This document shows positions 18,009 through 26,651 of a DNA stretch of 64,000 bases, piece by piece. The stretch comes from Bacillota bacterium. Its GTDB lineage: Bacteria > Bacillota > Clostridia > Christensenellales > UMGS416. The position numbers were made by a program, and so were the translations under genes. A model generated the notes under the pieces. That model saw only the letters and a program-made list of their open reading frames with translations, had not been told where the DNA came from and did no database searches. The stretch's first letter is position 1. Each line of letters begins with the position of its first letter. Location of the stretch: the NCBI GenBank assembly GCA_023421955.1, contig JAEZSE010000050.1, positions 62,001 through 126,000 of the forward strand, read 5' to 3'.

Positions 18009-20315
18009 TTATACCGGGTCGTCCGGGTTGCTGTTTTGGCTCAAATCACCGGACGGTGCAAATCCAAAATGCCTCTTGTAAGCCCTGCGGAATACCTGCG
18101 GAGAGTTGTAACCCACCATTTGGGCAATCTCATTGATCCGAAAGCCGTGCTCAATCAACTCCTGCGCTCGTTTCAACCGGAGCTTCTCAACATACTTAGA
18201 AAAATTCTCACCGGAGATATGTTTGAACAGTTGTGACAAGTACACCTCAGTGATGTGGAACACATTTGCCACCGAAGTGAGTGATAGCTGCGAATCTATA
18301 TAATGCTCATTGATATACTGCTGTATCTGCGACTGCTGCGACATATTGCTCTGCCTCGCCGCGTCCTTGCTGTGGATTGCTAATGCCACAAACGCTTCCT
18401 TGAGCAGGAACAGGATTTGAGGCAGATCCTCTCTCGTATCTAGCTTTGATGAGATCTTGGCGCCTGTTTTGATCACCTTGTTTGAATGGTTTTTAGTTTC
18501 GTTGACGATACGGATCAAAGTCGAGTTGACAGACAGCAGGAGGTTATAGAACACCGGGTTGAAATCCTGAGAAATAATGTGAGAATTCTCCCGTACAATT
18601 CGATCGAACGTTTCCTGAAGCTTCTCCACATTGCCGTCCCGCACAACCAACATCATTTGGGATTCCAACTCAATCGGATAGTAAAAATTGGATTTATCAG
18701 CCGATTGGGTTTTGACAAACCACTGCACCGTTGAAAAGGGATCCTTCTGCTTGTAGTTAATCGCAGTGAACGCGTTGAGGAAACAGGATGGGATTCTCTG
18801 AATATCGTCTGTGATGTCACCGGCAAATGATACACTCATCATAACATTGGTCATAAACTGTTCAACAGCATCCTGAGCGCTTCTATCCATGCGGTCCAAA
18901 ACAGTCTTCAGCTTTGGTTCATTGCAACTGATTAACAGCACAGTTCTTTCAAAATCCAGGTTATAGATACCCTGAATGTTGCCAAAGTGCTGCGTAAGCA
19001 CGCTGTTGATGAAAATTTTCTGTGCGCTGATATCCTCCAGTTTGGCGTTTGAATTCAACTCATTGACTGAAACAATCAAAACGACGTAGTATTTGGCACC
19101 CATATCAATATTGATCTTCTTCAGATTTTCGGTAACTACCGCGGTGTCATGATATCCGCCGATCAACAAATTATAGAATATGGACGTCTTGAGCTCCGGA
19201 ATCTGATTATTCATTGCTTCCTGGAGTTTTTCATTGTTTTCAACCAGATTGGAGATTTCATATTCGAAGTCATTGTAAGAAAGGTTCTTGTTTTTCTCCG
19301 CAAACAGCACGAAGATATTTGAGATCGGTTTACTCAGTTTCGTCACCGAGGAAATAACCAGAAATGCACCGGATAAACATGTGAACAGAATCACCATACT
19401 TATAACAAAACGGATATTTGCTGTGGGCGCTAAAACTTGGCTTTTGGGGAGGGCTGCAACATAGGTCCATTTCATTTTCGCACCCTTATAATAGGTTACG
19501 AACATATCCTTCCCATCAATCTTTTGAGAAAAATAGCCGCTTTGTTTGGCAAACTGCTTCATATCCATTTTGGGGTCGCCTATTCCTGATTGGTTGTTGT
19601 GCAGCACAACCCTTCCGCTGTCATCCAGAACGTAGACATAGCCAGAGCCCTTATAAGGAATTTTGCTATACTGATTCAGTAAATATTCTTCGTCCAGATA
19701 AAAGAAGGCAACCCCTTTTGTATCAGAGTCCGTGAGTGGAAGCGATACCGCATATACAATATAGTTCTTCGGCTGCCCCCCCTTCATCACCGTCATGTCT
19801 GCAATGACGCTGTATCGGTATTTTGTGCTCAGAAATTTGTTTTTCCACTCTTCCACAGACATGCCCTGCACATTTTCGTAAAAGTAATACCTGTCCAAAT
19901 ACAGCACATTGGTTGTGGAATCAATCAGTATGTTGTTCTTGATAGAATACAGTTGAATGTTTTTGATGATGTCATTGGCGAGTGTCAAAGACTTAATCTC
20001 GTTTTGCGCGTTGAGCATGTCGGTTGTGGTGGCCCCATCCTTCAGCGGGTTCACAAACATGAGGAAATTATTCACGATTTGGTTTCCGTTGAGGTATGTA
20101 ATGAGGTTGTCAACATTCTGAAAGGTCTTTTGTAAGGTTTCAGCGCTGTTTTCCAAAACAGCAAGATTTTTTTCGTAAGTCTGCTGATTGATGATTTGTA
20201 TACTACTATAGTATACTAGAATCAATGCAAACAAGGGCACGATGAATACAGGTAATACCCGCAGCAAAAAACTCACAAAGACTTTATTCAATTTCCTTGC
20301 TTTAAGTGTACTCAC
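18009..20315 (-). CDS. Membrane-anchored AraC regulator with extracellular sensor
   Basis: 768 residues from a GTG start with GAGGT about 8 bases upstream. A membrane helix at ~12-32 and another near ~300-320 bracket a ~265-residue extracellular dCache-like sensor. A cytoplasmic linker with GGDEF-like remnant folds follows, then an AraC domain in the last ~100 residues (LTSVANVFHITEVYLSQLFKHISGE and INEIAQMVGYNSPQVFRRAYKRHFG). It is a one-component sensor-regulator, combining the roles split between kinase and regulator at 5580/7366. Its location directly upstream of the importer operon suggests that it controls that operon. The last residues overlap no other gene. Confidence 0.9.
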   Translation of the reverse strand: MSTLKARKLNKVFVSFLLRVLPVFIVPLFALILVYYSSIQIINQQTYEKNLAVLENSAETLQKTFQNVDNLITYLNGNQIVNNFLMFVNPLKDGATTTDMLNAQNEIKSLTLANDIIKNIQLYSIKNNILIDSTTNVLYLDRYYFYENVQGMSVEEWKNKFLSTKYRYSVIADMTVMKGGQPKNYIVYAVSLPLTDSDTKGVAFFYLDEEYLLNQYSKIPYKGSGYVYVLDDSGRVVLHNNQSGIGDPKMDMKQFAKQSGYFSQKIDGKDMFVTYYKGAKMKWTYVAALPKSQVLAPTANIRFVISMVILFTCLSGAFLVISSVTKLSKPISNIFVLFAEKNKNLSYNDFEYEISNLVENNEKLQEAMNNQIPELKTSIFYNLLIGGYHDTAVVTENLKKINIDMGAKYYVVLIVSVNELNSNAKLEDISAQKIFINSVLTQHFGNIQGIYNLDFERTVLLISCNEPKLKTVLDRMDRSAQDAVEQFMTNVMMSVSFAGDITDDIQRIPSCFLNAFTAINYKQKDPFSTVQWFVKTQSADKSNFYYPIELESQMMLVVRDGNVEKLQETFDRIVRENSHIISQDFNPVFYNLLLSVNSTLIRIVNETKNHSNKVIKTGAKISSKLDTREDLPQILFLLKEAFVALAIHSKDAARQSNMSQQSQIQQYINEHYIDSQLSLTSVANVFHITEVYLSQLFKHISGENFSKYVEKLRLKRAQELIEHGFRINEIAQMVGYNSPQVFRRAYKRHFGFAPSGDLSQNSNPDDPV

Positions 20316-20367
20316 GCCAATACCTCATTGATGAATCAGCTCTGACACTGATTGAGTGTTCATCTAT

Positions 20368-20643
20368 TCATAGATTATACCTTATCAATATAATGCCGTA
20401 AACAAGGCTGGATACAATGGCCTGTCTATGTGACATAAACAAGTTGGTTATTAAGAGCGTAGAAAAAGAGGGCAACACCATGAATGAACTCCCCCGAAAG
20501 TTAGACAAAGGATCCATTAAGCAACCGAGAGGGCTTGATGTCTGTGCTGAGCAGGCGTCATTGTCTTTACTGGCCATAACCTCGAGATGATCCGAAATTG
20601 AGTAGTTCATTGCGATGATTCCTTTCAGAAAGTCATGGTTCAT
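20368..20643 (-). CDS. Small conserved ORF at right end of segment A
   Basis: 91 codons, function unknown. The first ~28 residues (MNHDFLKGIIAMN then SISDHLEVMASKDN) match the frame at 37360-37590 with about 70 percent identity, although the rest has diverged. Protein-level similarity at the same place relative to two att sites suggests a once-functional element gene rather than chance. The C-terminal half is probably degraded. The ATG at 20643 has no clear ribosome binding site; I do not recognise the family. Confidence 0.4.
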   Translation of the reverse strand: MNHDFLKGIIAMNYSISDHLEVMASKDNDACSAQTSSPLGCLMDPLSNFRGSSFMVLPSFSTLLITNLFMSHRQAIVSSLVYGIILIRYNL

Positions 20644-20788
20644 GATGCAAATTCTCGCAACTTTTTATTGGGCTTTATTTAGTTGGGCAACAAATTCCCC
20701 TTTCCGAACTTCCATTCTTTTTAAGAATTAGCCCTTACAAAAGCCGAAGTCCCGGAAACCTACTGTTTCCGGGACTTCTTGTGCCTCT
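20540..20788. repeat. Right-end repeat of segment A (copy 1)
   Basis: This stretch aligns by eye with about 37470-37747: the 5' part of the small ORF, ATTCTCGCAAC, GGGCTTTAT, a TTGGGCAACAA motif at 20683, and a terminator stem at 20747-20779 that is almost identical in both copies. Similarity is highest in the last ~45 bases. It directly precedes the tRNA fragment at 20789 and probably marks an element end. Confidence 0.65.
20747..20779. terminator. Terminator next to tRNA-Ser fragment
   Basis: 13-bp perfect stem AAGTCCCGGAAAC/GTTTCCGGGACTT with a 4-5 nt loop. It stands 10 bases beyond the CCA end of the tRNA fragment, as a native tRNA terminator would. The same stem is repeated at 37704-37739. 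Confidence 0.8.
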
Positions 20789-20846
20789 TGGCGGAGAGAG
20801 TGGGATTTGAACCCACGGTAGAGTTACCCCTACACATGATTTCCAG
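20789..20846 (-). repeat. tRNA-Ser(GGA) 3' fragment, attachment site
   Basis: Read on the minus strand, the 58 bases comprise an anticodon-loop start CTGGAAA (anticodon GGA), the 3' anticodon stem, a long variable arm, a T arm with GTGGG TTCAAAT CCCAC, the acceptor strand and CCA. The D arm and the 5' half are missing, so it cannot be a functional tRNA. It is identical over its length to 37748-37805. Displaced 3' tRNA ends starting in the anticodon loop are typical scars of tyrosine-integrase insertion. Confidence 0.85.
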
Positions 20847-20895
20847 AAGTGAAAATCCTTCAAAAACGTCATATAACTCATTATATGTTCTTACA

Positions 20896-20996
20896 AGATT
20901 TGCAGTTCTCCGGGCTTTCTTGCGTATCCTCTTATCAGGTCCTATAACTTCTCACTCGCTCCCATTGTATGTTTGGGCATCAATTGGGCAACAAAA
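20896..20996. repeat. Left-end repeat of segment B
   Basis: About 100 bases aligning with 1900-1983 (AGATTTGCAGTTCTCCGG, CTTTCTTGCGTAT, CTCGCTCCCATTGTATGTTTGGGCA). It ends with two overlapping TTGGGCAWCAA motifs at 20973 and 20984. Together with the tRNA fragment 50 bases to the left it marks the left end of segment B. These repeats may be integrase arm-type sites; that role is inferred. Confidence 0.6.
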
Positions 20997-21065
20997 TACC
21001 GGGAAGCGAATCAAGGGGCGGGCTGTCTGCGCGGCGCCGCCCCTGTTTTTAAGACGGAAAGATCG

Positions 21066-22652
21066 TTACAGCACGTTTAGCCGAACCCGCACGACGCCGC
21101 AATGGGCGGTCGCCCAAAAACCAGCCACTGAGGCTTCGTCGCCGTTGCGCTCCCTCGTCGCGACGAATGTTCCATCCTCATCAAGCGTCCCTTCCTCGAC
21201 GGACAGATAATCTTCCGGCATAAACACGGTTTGCCCCAACAATATGGTATTCCATTCCGGGCTCTTCTTTTGCGTGAGATACAGCCGGAAGTTGCCGGAC
21301 AGATAGAACTCACCAGGCCCCGCCTCGATAATAAACCCAAAGCTTGGTCTGCCCTCCGTGAGGCCGGGGTTTCGTCTGTGGCGGTGGTCCAGGTGCAGAT
21401 GCAAAAGATTCCTGCCAAAATCCACCGCGCCGATGTATTTTTCAAAGTCCAGTCCCTGTATCATCTGGTGCTCTTCCTGAATGACGGCGTGTATCCTGCC
21501 CGTTCCGCGGTATTTCAACAACAGCGGCAGCACGGCCTTGACCGAGCGGAAACTTTCAGCGAACAGGCGGCATTCGGGCCGCAGTTCTCCGTCGGGCGTC
21601 AGAATACTATCCGCGGCAAAAATGCAGTAACCGATAGCGCTGAAGTCTGCGATGGCACGCAACATGTTCAACGCATTGCTGTCGTTGGCGCCGGACTCCG
21701 GCACAAAGAGGGGATTGTCCTCGCGCCGGTATACACGGCAGACCCGCTGGTAATCACTGAAGTTGCCCGTATAGATGTCCGGCGACAGAAAGTTAATGTG
21801 TGGCGCTGCAGCTTTCCAGACGTCCAGCACACGACCGACGGCGCCGCCGGCGGGGTAGATCCCGGGAATCTCCCAACCCGGTTCGCCGAGCCATGCGTTG
21901 ACATAGACCGGTAGGGAGCAGGACTGTTTGCCTTCGGCTGCCACTGTGTCGATGTAACGGGCGATGGAGTATGCCTGACAGAATTCGCCGCCATACAGCC
22001 CGAACAGCTCCATCCAGCTGCCGTTCTGCAGCGCGCCGTTGGCGGTCCATAGGTCCCACGCCGGGCCGCAGCCCCGTTTCTCGATGGCTTCGACGATGGC
22101 TGCAGGCACCGGCTCCGTCAGCGCTGCTGTGGCTTCCGGGTTATAATCTCGGTCGCTGCCAAGTATGCCGGGCTCGTTTTCCGCCTGCACGGCAATGATG
22201 GTGCCGATGCCGCCATCGATGCTCCCGATATGGGCCATCAGCGCGCGGAACGCCGCGCTGTCGGCAGCCATGGACGCCTCGCAGAAGGACGAAAGCACTT
22301 GCATCTCAGTGCCGTCCGCCCGCCGCACGCGGCGGAATCGCGCGCGGTCCTTCTTAACCCACTCCGGACAGTAGCGCATCTCGCCGTTCTTCCATGTCGC
22401 GAACCACAGAATCACGAGCCGCAGGCCCGCCTTGCGGCATTCCTCCACGAGCATCGTTGCTGAATCGAAATTGAACCGGCCTTCCTCTGGCTCGACCTGC
22501 CCCCAATACACCGGCGCTTCCAGCGTGTTTCCGCCCAGGGCCTGCACACCGGCGATTGCTGAGGCGATTTCCGCCGCATTGTAAGCACTGGAGTTCTGGG
22601 ATTGCCCGCCCAAGGGAAAAAACGGCTTGTCATTCACCACGAAACCATCCAT
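21066..22652 (-). CDS. GH35-like beta-galactosidase family protein (DUF5597-type)
   Basis: 528 residues; start supported by GGAGGGA before the ATG. It has a TIM-barrel N-terminal part with PVYWGQVEPEEGRFNF, WFATWKNG, and VQAENEPG carrying the likely acid/base Glu, then FVPESGAN carrying the likely nucleophile Glu. The C-terminal ~150 residues look like a beta-rich DUF5597 domain. No signal peptide. It is the last gene of the segment B glycan operon (binding protein, GH2, GH29, this gene). Likely removes terminal beta-galactose or a related residue in the cytoplasm; exact specificity is unknown. Confidence 0.82.
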   Translation of the reverse strand: MDGFVVNDKPFFPLGGQSQNSSAYNAAEIASAIAGVQALGGNTLEAPVYWGQVEPEEGRFNFDSATMLVEECRKAGLRLVILWFATWKNGEMRYCPEWVKKDRARFRRVRRADGTEMQVLSSFCEASMAADSAAFRALMAHIGSIDGGIGTIIAVQAENEPGILGSDRDYNPEATAALTEPVPAAIVEAIEKRGCGPAWDLWTANGALQNGSWMELFGLYGGEFCQAYSIARYIDTVAAEGKQSCSLPVYVNAWLGEPGWEIPGIYPAGGAVGRVLDVWKAAAPHINFLSPDIYTGNFSDYQRVCRVYRREDNPLFVPESGANDSNALNMLRAIADFSAIGYCIFAADSILTPDGELRPECRLFAESFRSVKAVLPLLLKYRGTGRIHAVIQEEHQMIQGLDFEKYIGAVDFGRNLLHLHLDHRHRRNPGLTEGRPSFGFIIEAGPGEFYLSGNFRLYLTQKKSPEWNTILLGQTVFMPEDYLSVEEGTLDEDGTFVATRERNGDEASVAGFWATAHCGVVRVRLNVL

Positions 22653-22774
22653 TGCGCTCCCTCCGCCGACTGTTTGATGATGATCTTCATATTGATTTAG
22701 TGCTCAATGCCCGGATGCAGCAAAAAACATCAACTCGACAACCAGATTGTATCAGGACAAGTTATTCGTTGATG

Positions 22775-24235
22775 TTACTGCGCAAACGCTGCCTTGATGC
22801 AAACGGGCATGGAATCGTCCAGTCCTTCAGGCAGATTTACGAGCAATGCTCCATCCTTCTGCTGGAACTCCACCGAGCGCCCGGAGACCTCCACGGAAGC
22901 AATCTCACTTGAAGTGTTCCTCCCAAGTGCCTGCACGACTGCGCGTTCCTCTCCGCCCGTGCGCATCTGGAACGCAAACACAGCGCCTTTCTTTTGCGTG
23001 AACCTGAAATCCGTATTCCGCCATTCCGCCCTGCCCTCTTTCATCGTACCGCCGGCCATCACCGTCTTGCCTTCTTTGTATGGCTCGTATGGTCGCGAGC
23101 CGTAGATGCCCTCGCCGTTCGCCTTCAGCCATTGGCCGATCTGCTTAAGCGTGTAGCGGATTTCCTCATCTACGGTACCGTCCGGCTTCTGTGTCACGAT
23201 CAATAACAGGTTGCCGTTCTTTGAGACGATGTCCACCAGCGTATCCGTTATGTCGGCCGCAGTCTTGTAATTGTCCCTTACGTCATAAACGCATTCGCCA
23301 AAACTGGTGTCGTCCTGCCACGGGTTGGAAAGAGGTCCTTCCGAAAGGCCGCGTTCGATATCTAGCACGCCGATTTTGGTATAATTAGGGTCGTCGATAC
23401 CAGTGGCATGCTTGAAATTGTAGACGGCCTGGTTCACGCCGCCGTGTCTGGCCACACTGGTATTGTACAGGTGCGCAACAATGGCGTACCCGTAATCTTG
23501 AAACGGAACATATCCGTCAGTATATAGAAGATCCGGTTGAAATTTGTCCACGACGTCCTTGATCCTGCGGAACCAATCGGCATGGTATTTGGGGTTCTTC
23601 GTGTACCAGTTCCACCCGTTGTCCGTGATCAGCAGCTCGCTGTCATTATCACGGTAGAGGCTTTGGTTGGCCGGGTCGGCGCCGTCGTAGAGAACGCCTG
23701 CGTATGGGCCGGCTTTGTCCGCCCCGTGCGAGGCAGACATCCAGGTGTATGATGCGCCAAGGTGCTCCGAAAGCCCGAAAGGCAAGCCATGGCGCTGTGC
23801 TTCCGCCTGCCATAGCGCACAGATGTCCTTCATCGGCCCAACTTTCACAGAGTTCCATGGGTTATAAGTGGAGTCGTAATTGTCAAAGTTGTCATGGTGC
23901 ACCGCCTGCCCCACGAAATAGCGTGCCCCTGCTTCCACAAACAGGTCCATGAGCTCCGCCGGATCGAAGTTTTCGGCCTTCCAGAGCTTCACAAGGTCTT
24001 TGTAACCCGCCTTGGACGGGTGACCGTACACGCGCCAATGATGCCGGTACTGGGGCGATCCCTCCACATACATGTTACGGGCGTACCAGTCACCGTACAT
24101 GGGCACGCATTGAGGGTTCCAGTGGCTCCAGATACCAAATTTGGCGTCACGGAACCAATCGGGGCAATCGAACTTTTTCAGACTTTCCAGCGTACCTTCA
24201 AATGGACCCTTGAATATCTCATTCTGAATGTTCAT
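22775..24235 (-). CDS. GH29-type alpha-L-fucosidase
   Basis: 486 residues. It begins WFRDAKFGIWSHWNPQCVP and keeps the GH29 landmarks: VGQAVHHDNFDNYDS in place of the HHDGF motif, and PDLLYTDGY with the probable nucleophile Asp. A C-terminal ~100-residue beta-sandwich (RAVVQALGRN, VEVSGRSVEF) resembles the fucosidase C-terminal domain. The family variant differs clearly from the two GH29 proteins in segment A, so a different linkage or aglycone is likely. No signal peptide. The stop is 122 bases before the GH35-like start and the gene follows the GH2 gene by 29 bases. Confidence 0.88.
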   Translation of the reverse strand: MNIQNEIFKGPFEGTLESLKKFDCPDWFRDAKFGIWSHWNPQCVPMYGDWYARNMYVEGSPQYRHHWRVYGHPSKAGYKDLVKLWKAENFDPAELMDLFVEAGARYFVGQAVHHDNFDNYDSTYNPWNSVKVGPMKDICALWQAEAQRHGLPFGLSEHLGASYTWMSASHGADKAGPYAGVLYDGADPANQSLYRDNDSELLITDNGWNWYTKNPKYHADWFRRIKDVVDKFQPDLLYTDGYVPFQDYGYAIVAHLYNTSVARHGGVNQAVYNFKHATGIDDPNYTKIGVLDIERGLSEGPLSNPWQDDTSFGECVYDVRDNYKTAADITDTLVDIVSKNGNLLLIVTQKPDGTVDEEIRYTLKQIGQWLKANGEGIYGSRPYEPYKEGKTVMAGGTMKEGRAEWRNTDFRFTQKKGAVFAFQMRTGGEERAVVQALGRNTSSEIASVEVSGRSVEFQQKDGALLVNLPEGLDDSMPVCIKAAFAQ

Positions 24236-24264
24236 TTTAACTGATGCCCTCCTCGTGCTTACGT

Positions 24265-26529
24265 CTATTTAGCAGTGATGGTTATCTGCTGTGCTCGTAA
24301 TCCCTCGGCGCTGACAGTTACCACAATATCACCAGGTTCTCCTGAGGAGCGTACTGCCGCAACCGCCGCACCATTGAAGGCTCTGTGCTGATTTTCGGTG
24401 AATGGTTCATCTGACATGGGGTCTCTTGACCCAGCTGCCAAAAACGCTCCCGCACCGGAGACTGCAAAGAATAACTTGTTCCGCGCCCATGGCACCAAAT
24501 TGCCATTGTCGTCTACAACAGTGGCTGTCACATAGGCTAGTCCTCCCCAAGCGGATGTTACTTCGGGTCGGTCAGCCTCAAGATGGATCGTGGCAGGTGC
24601 GCCGCACGTAGAGACATGATCCTCTCCTACGGCCTTCCCGCCTACATATGACACCACACTGACGGAGCCCGGATGATACTCCGTTTCAAAAGAGACGATG
24701 TTTCGGTTGGGTTCACCGGCAGGCTTCTTTCCAAGCGATTTATCGTTGACAAATAATTCGACTTCATCGGCATCGCTATAGACATCAATGTAGGCTTTGA
24801 AGCCCTCCGCGCCGGGCCAGCTCCAGCTGTGATGGACATCGGGCCAACCCCAGAAACTGCCCTCGCTTTTTAAGCCCTTGTCATTCGGGCGGTGCACTGC
24901 GATCCAGGGAGCCTTACGGTGGCCCCACACGATTTGCCTGTAGATGGATTGGGGTTTGGGGAAACCCAGGATATCCAGGTCTCCGCAGTTTGAGAGCATC
25001 CATGGATATTTTGCGCCCAGATACATCGGCGGTTCACCAGGCAAAATCGACTTGCCCAAGCCGGCCTCGCCGATATAGTCCATGCTTGTCCACACACAGT
25101 CCCCAATGACACGCGGGGTCTTCAACGCCATCTGCCAGTTCTCCAAGGCTTCCGCCGGATAGGTCTCTGTGCCGTAGATAAAGCGATCGGGAAAAGCAGC
25201 CAAGTCCTCCTCATAGCGCTTCCACATGTAGTTGTAGCCGACAACATCCAGCGGAGCCGCAAATTCACTGCTGTCCTTGGCAAAGTCTTCGATCACCTGG
25301 TCATAGGCAAACGTCAGTGCATTGGTAACGAGACGGGTACTGTCCAAAGCACGGACGGCGGCAGCCAGCTGCCTGGAAAGCTCGTTCCCACCTGACAACC
25401 CGAAACGCTCCGGCACTTCATTGCCAGTGGACCAGAAAACGATGCTGGGATGGTTTCGATCCCGCAATACCATGGAAGAAAGGTCTCTTTGCCACCAGTC
25501 CTCGAAGAAGAGATGATAATCATAGGGCGTCTTCCCCATACGCCAGCAGTCAAATGCTTCGTCCATTACGATCATGCCATGCCGGTCACAGGCATCCAGA
25601 AAAGCCGGAGAGGGCGGGTTATGGGCGCAACGGATGGCGTTGAAGCCAGCAGCTTTGTGCGCAGCGACTTTTCTCTCCTCAGCAGCATCCCAGGCAGCAG
25701 CGCCAAGTATGCCGCAGTCGTGATGCACACAGCCACCTTTCAGCTTCAGAGGCCTTCCGTTGAGAAGGAAGCCCTCGTTTATGTCCAGCGCGATGGAGCG
25801 GATCCCGACGGCTGTTTCCACGGAATCCGTCACCACGCCGCCGGAGAGCACCTCGCTACGCAGCGTGTAGAGATATGGTTCCTCCGGCTGCCACAAGCGG
25901 GCTCCCGACACCTGCATCTCCTGCACGTTTTTACCCTCTACAGCTGGTGCTTCGGCAGACGCCACGGCGCTGCCGCAAGCGTCCAACAGCGTATGGCGCA
26001 CAAGCCCGTCGCCTACTACCTCCGTTTCTACCCGGATAACCGATTCATCTACCGCTGCAACCGGAGTTGTGACATATACCCCCCAGGGTGCGATGTGCGG
26101 CCCATCTGCCGTGAGCAGCCACACATGGCGATAAAGACCGCTGCCGGAGTACCATCTGGAGTTTGGCAAGGCATTGTTCTGAATCCGTATCATCAGCTCG
26201 TTGTCACTGTTCTTTTTAAGCCATGGGGTCAGCTCCACATGAAAAGATGTGTAGCCGTTCGGATGGAAAGCTACCACGTTGCCATTCACAAACACCACGG
26301 CGTTTGTATAGGCTCCTTCCACTTCCAACACAACCCTGCCTGCCAGCCCTTCCGGAAGCATCTTCCGATATTCACATTCTCCTCCCTGGAAATAGCCGCC
26401 GCGCTCCGCCATCAGGCTGTCTGCTTTGCGCGGCATGGCGATGGAAAAGTCGTGAGGGAGGTTTACCTGCTCCTGGTGAAATCTACCGCGCGAAAACTTC
26501 CAGCTCAAGTCAAAGTTGGCCCTTTTCAT
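24265..26529 (-). CDS. GH2 beta-galactosidase-type glycoside hydrolase
   Basis: 754 residues from ATG 26529, selected because GAGGAGGG lies just upstream; an in-frame ATG at 26544 overlaps that site. Domains in order: sugar-binding jelly roll (~1-150), immunoglobulin-like domain, TIM barrel with IRCAHNPPSP, the acid/base motif STGNEVPE and nucleophile motif GTETYP, then C-terminal DUF4982-like and Ig-like domains. No signal peptide, so cytoplasmic. It follows the binding-protein gene in the operon, separated by a hairpin. It likely removes beta-galactose or a related terminal sugar; GH2 also includes other specificities. Confidence 0.92.
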   Translation of the reverse strand: MKRANFDLSWKFSRGRFHQEQVNLPHDFSIAMPRKADSLMAERGGYFQGGECEYRKMLPEGLAGRVVLEVEGAYTNAVVFVNGNVVAFHPNGYTSFHVELTPWLKKNSDNELMIRIQNNALPNSRWYSGSGLYRHVWLLTADGPHIAPWGVYVTTPVAAVDESVIRVETEVVGDGLVRHTLLDACGSAVASAEAPAVEGKNVQEMQVSGARLWQPEEPYLYTLRSEVLSGGVVTDSVETAVGIRSIALDINEGFLLNGRPLKLKGGCVHHDCGILGAAAWDAAEERKVAAHKAAGFNAIRCAHNPPSPAFLDACDRHGMIVMDEAFDCWRMGKTPYDYHLFFEDWWQRDLSSMVLRDRNHPSIVFWSTGNEVPERFGLSGGNELSRQLAAAVRALDSTRLVTNALTFAYDQVIEDFAKDSSEFAAPLDVVGYNYMWKRYEEDLAAFPDRFIYGTETYPAEALENWQMALKTPRVIGDCVWTSMDYIGEAGLGKSILPGEPPMYLGAKYPWMLSNCGDLDILGFPKPQSIYRQIVWGHRKAPWIAVHRPNDKGLKSEGSFWGWPDVHHSWSWPGAEGFKAYIDVYSDADEVELFVNDKSLGKKPAGEPNRNIVSFETEYHPGSVSVVSYVGGKAVGEDHVSTCGAPATIHLEADRPEVTSAWGGLAYVTATVVDDNGNLVPWARNKLFFAVSGAGAFLAAGSRDPMSDEPFTENQHRAFNGAAVAAVRSSGEPGDIVVTVSAEGLRAQQITITAK

Positions 26530-26572
26530 GGCTGCCCTCCTCATGAATAGCTTTTATCGACATATTATCGAA

Positions 26573-26609
26573 ATGCGCAACATACGGGACATGCCCGTAT
26601 GCCGCGCAT
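26573..26609 (-). terminator. Intercistronic hairpin after the third binding-protein gene
   Basis: Nested inverted repeat: outer ATGCGC/GCGCAT and inner CATACGGG/CCCGTATG, both perfect, separated by 2-nt bulges, between the binding-protein stop and the GH2 start. No T run, so mRNA stabilisation or partial termination is more likely than complete termination. Confidence 0.65.
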
Positions 26610-26651
26610 CGTATGTGGGTTTACGCATTAACCCGGATTTTGCTCTGAGTA

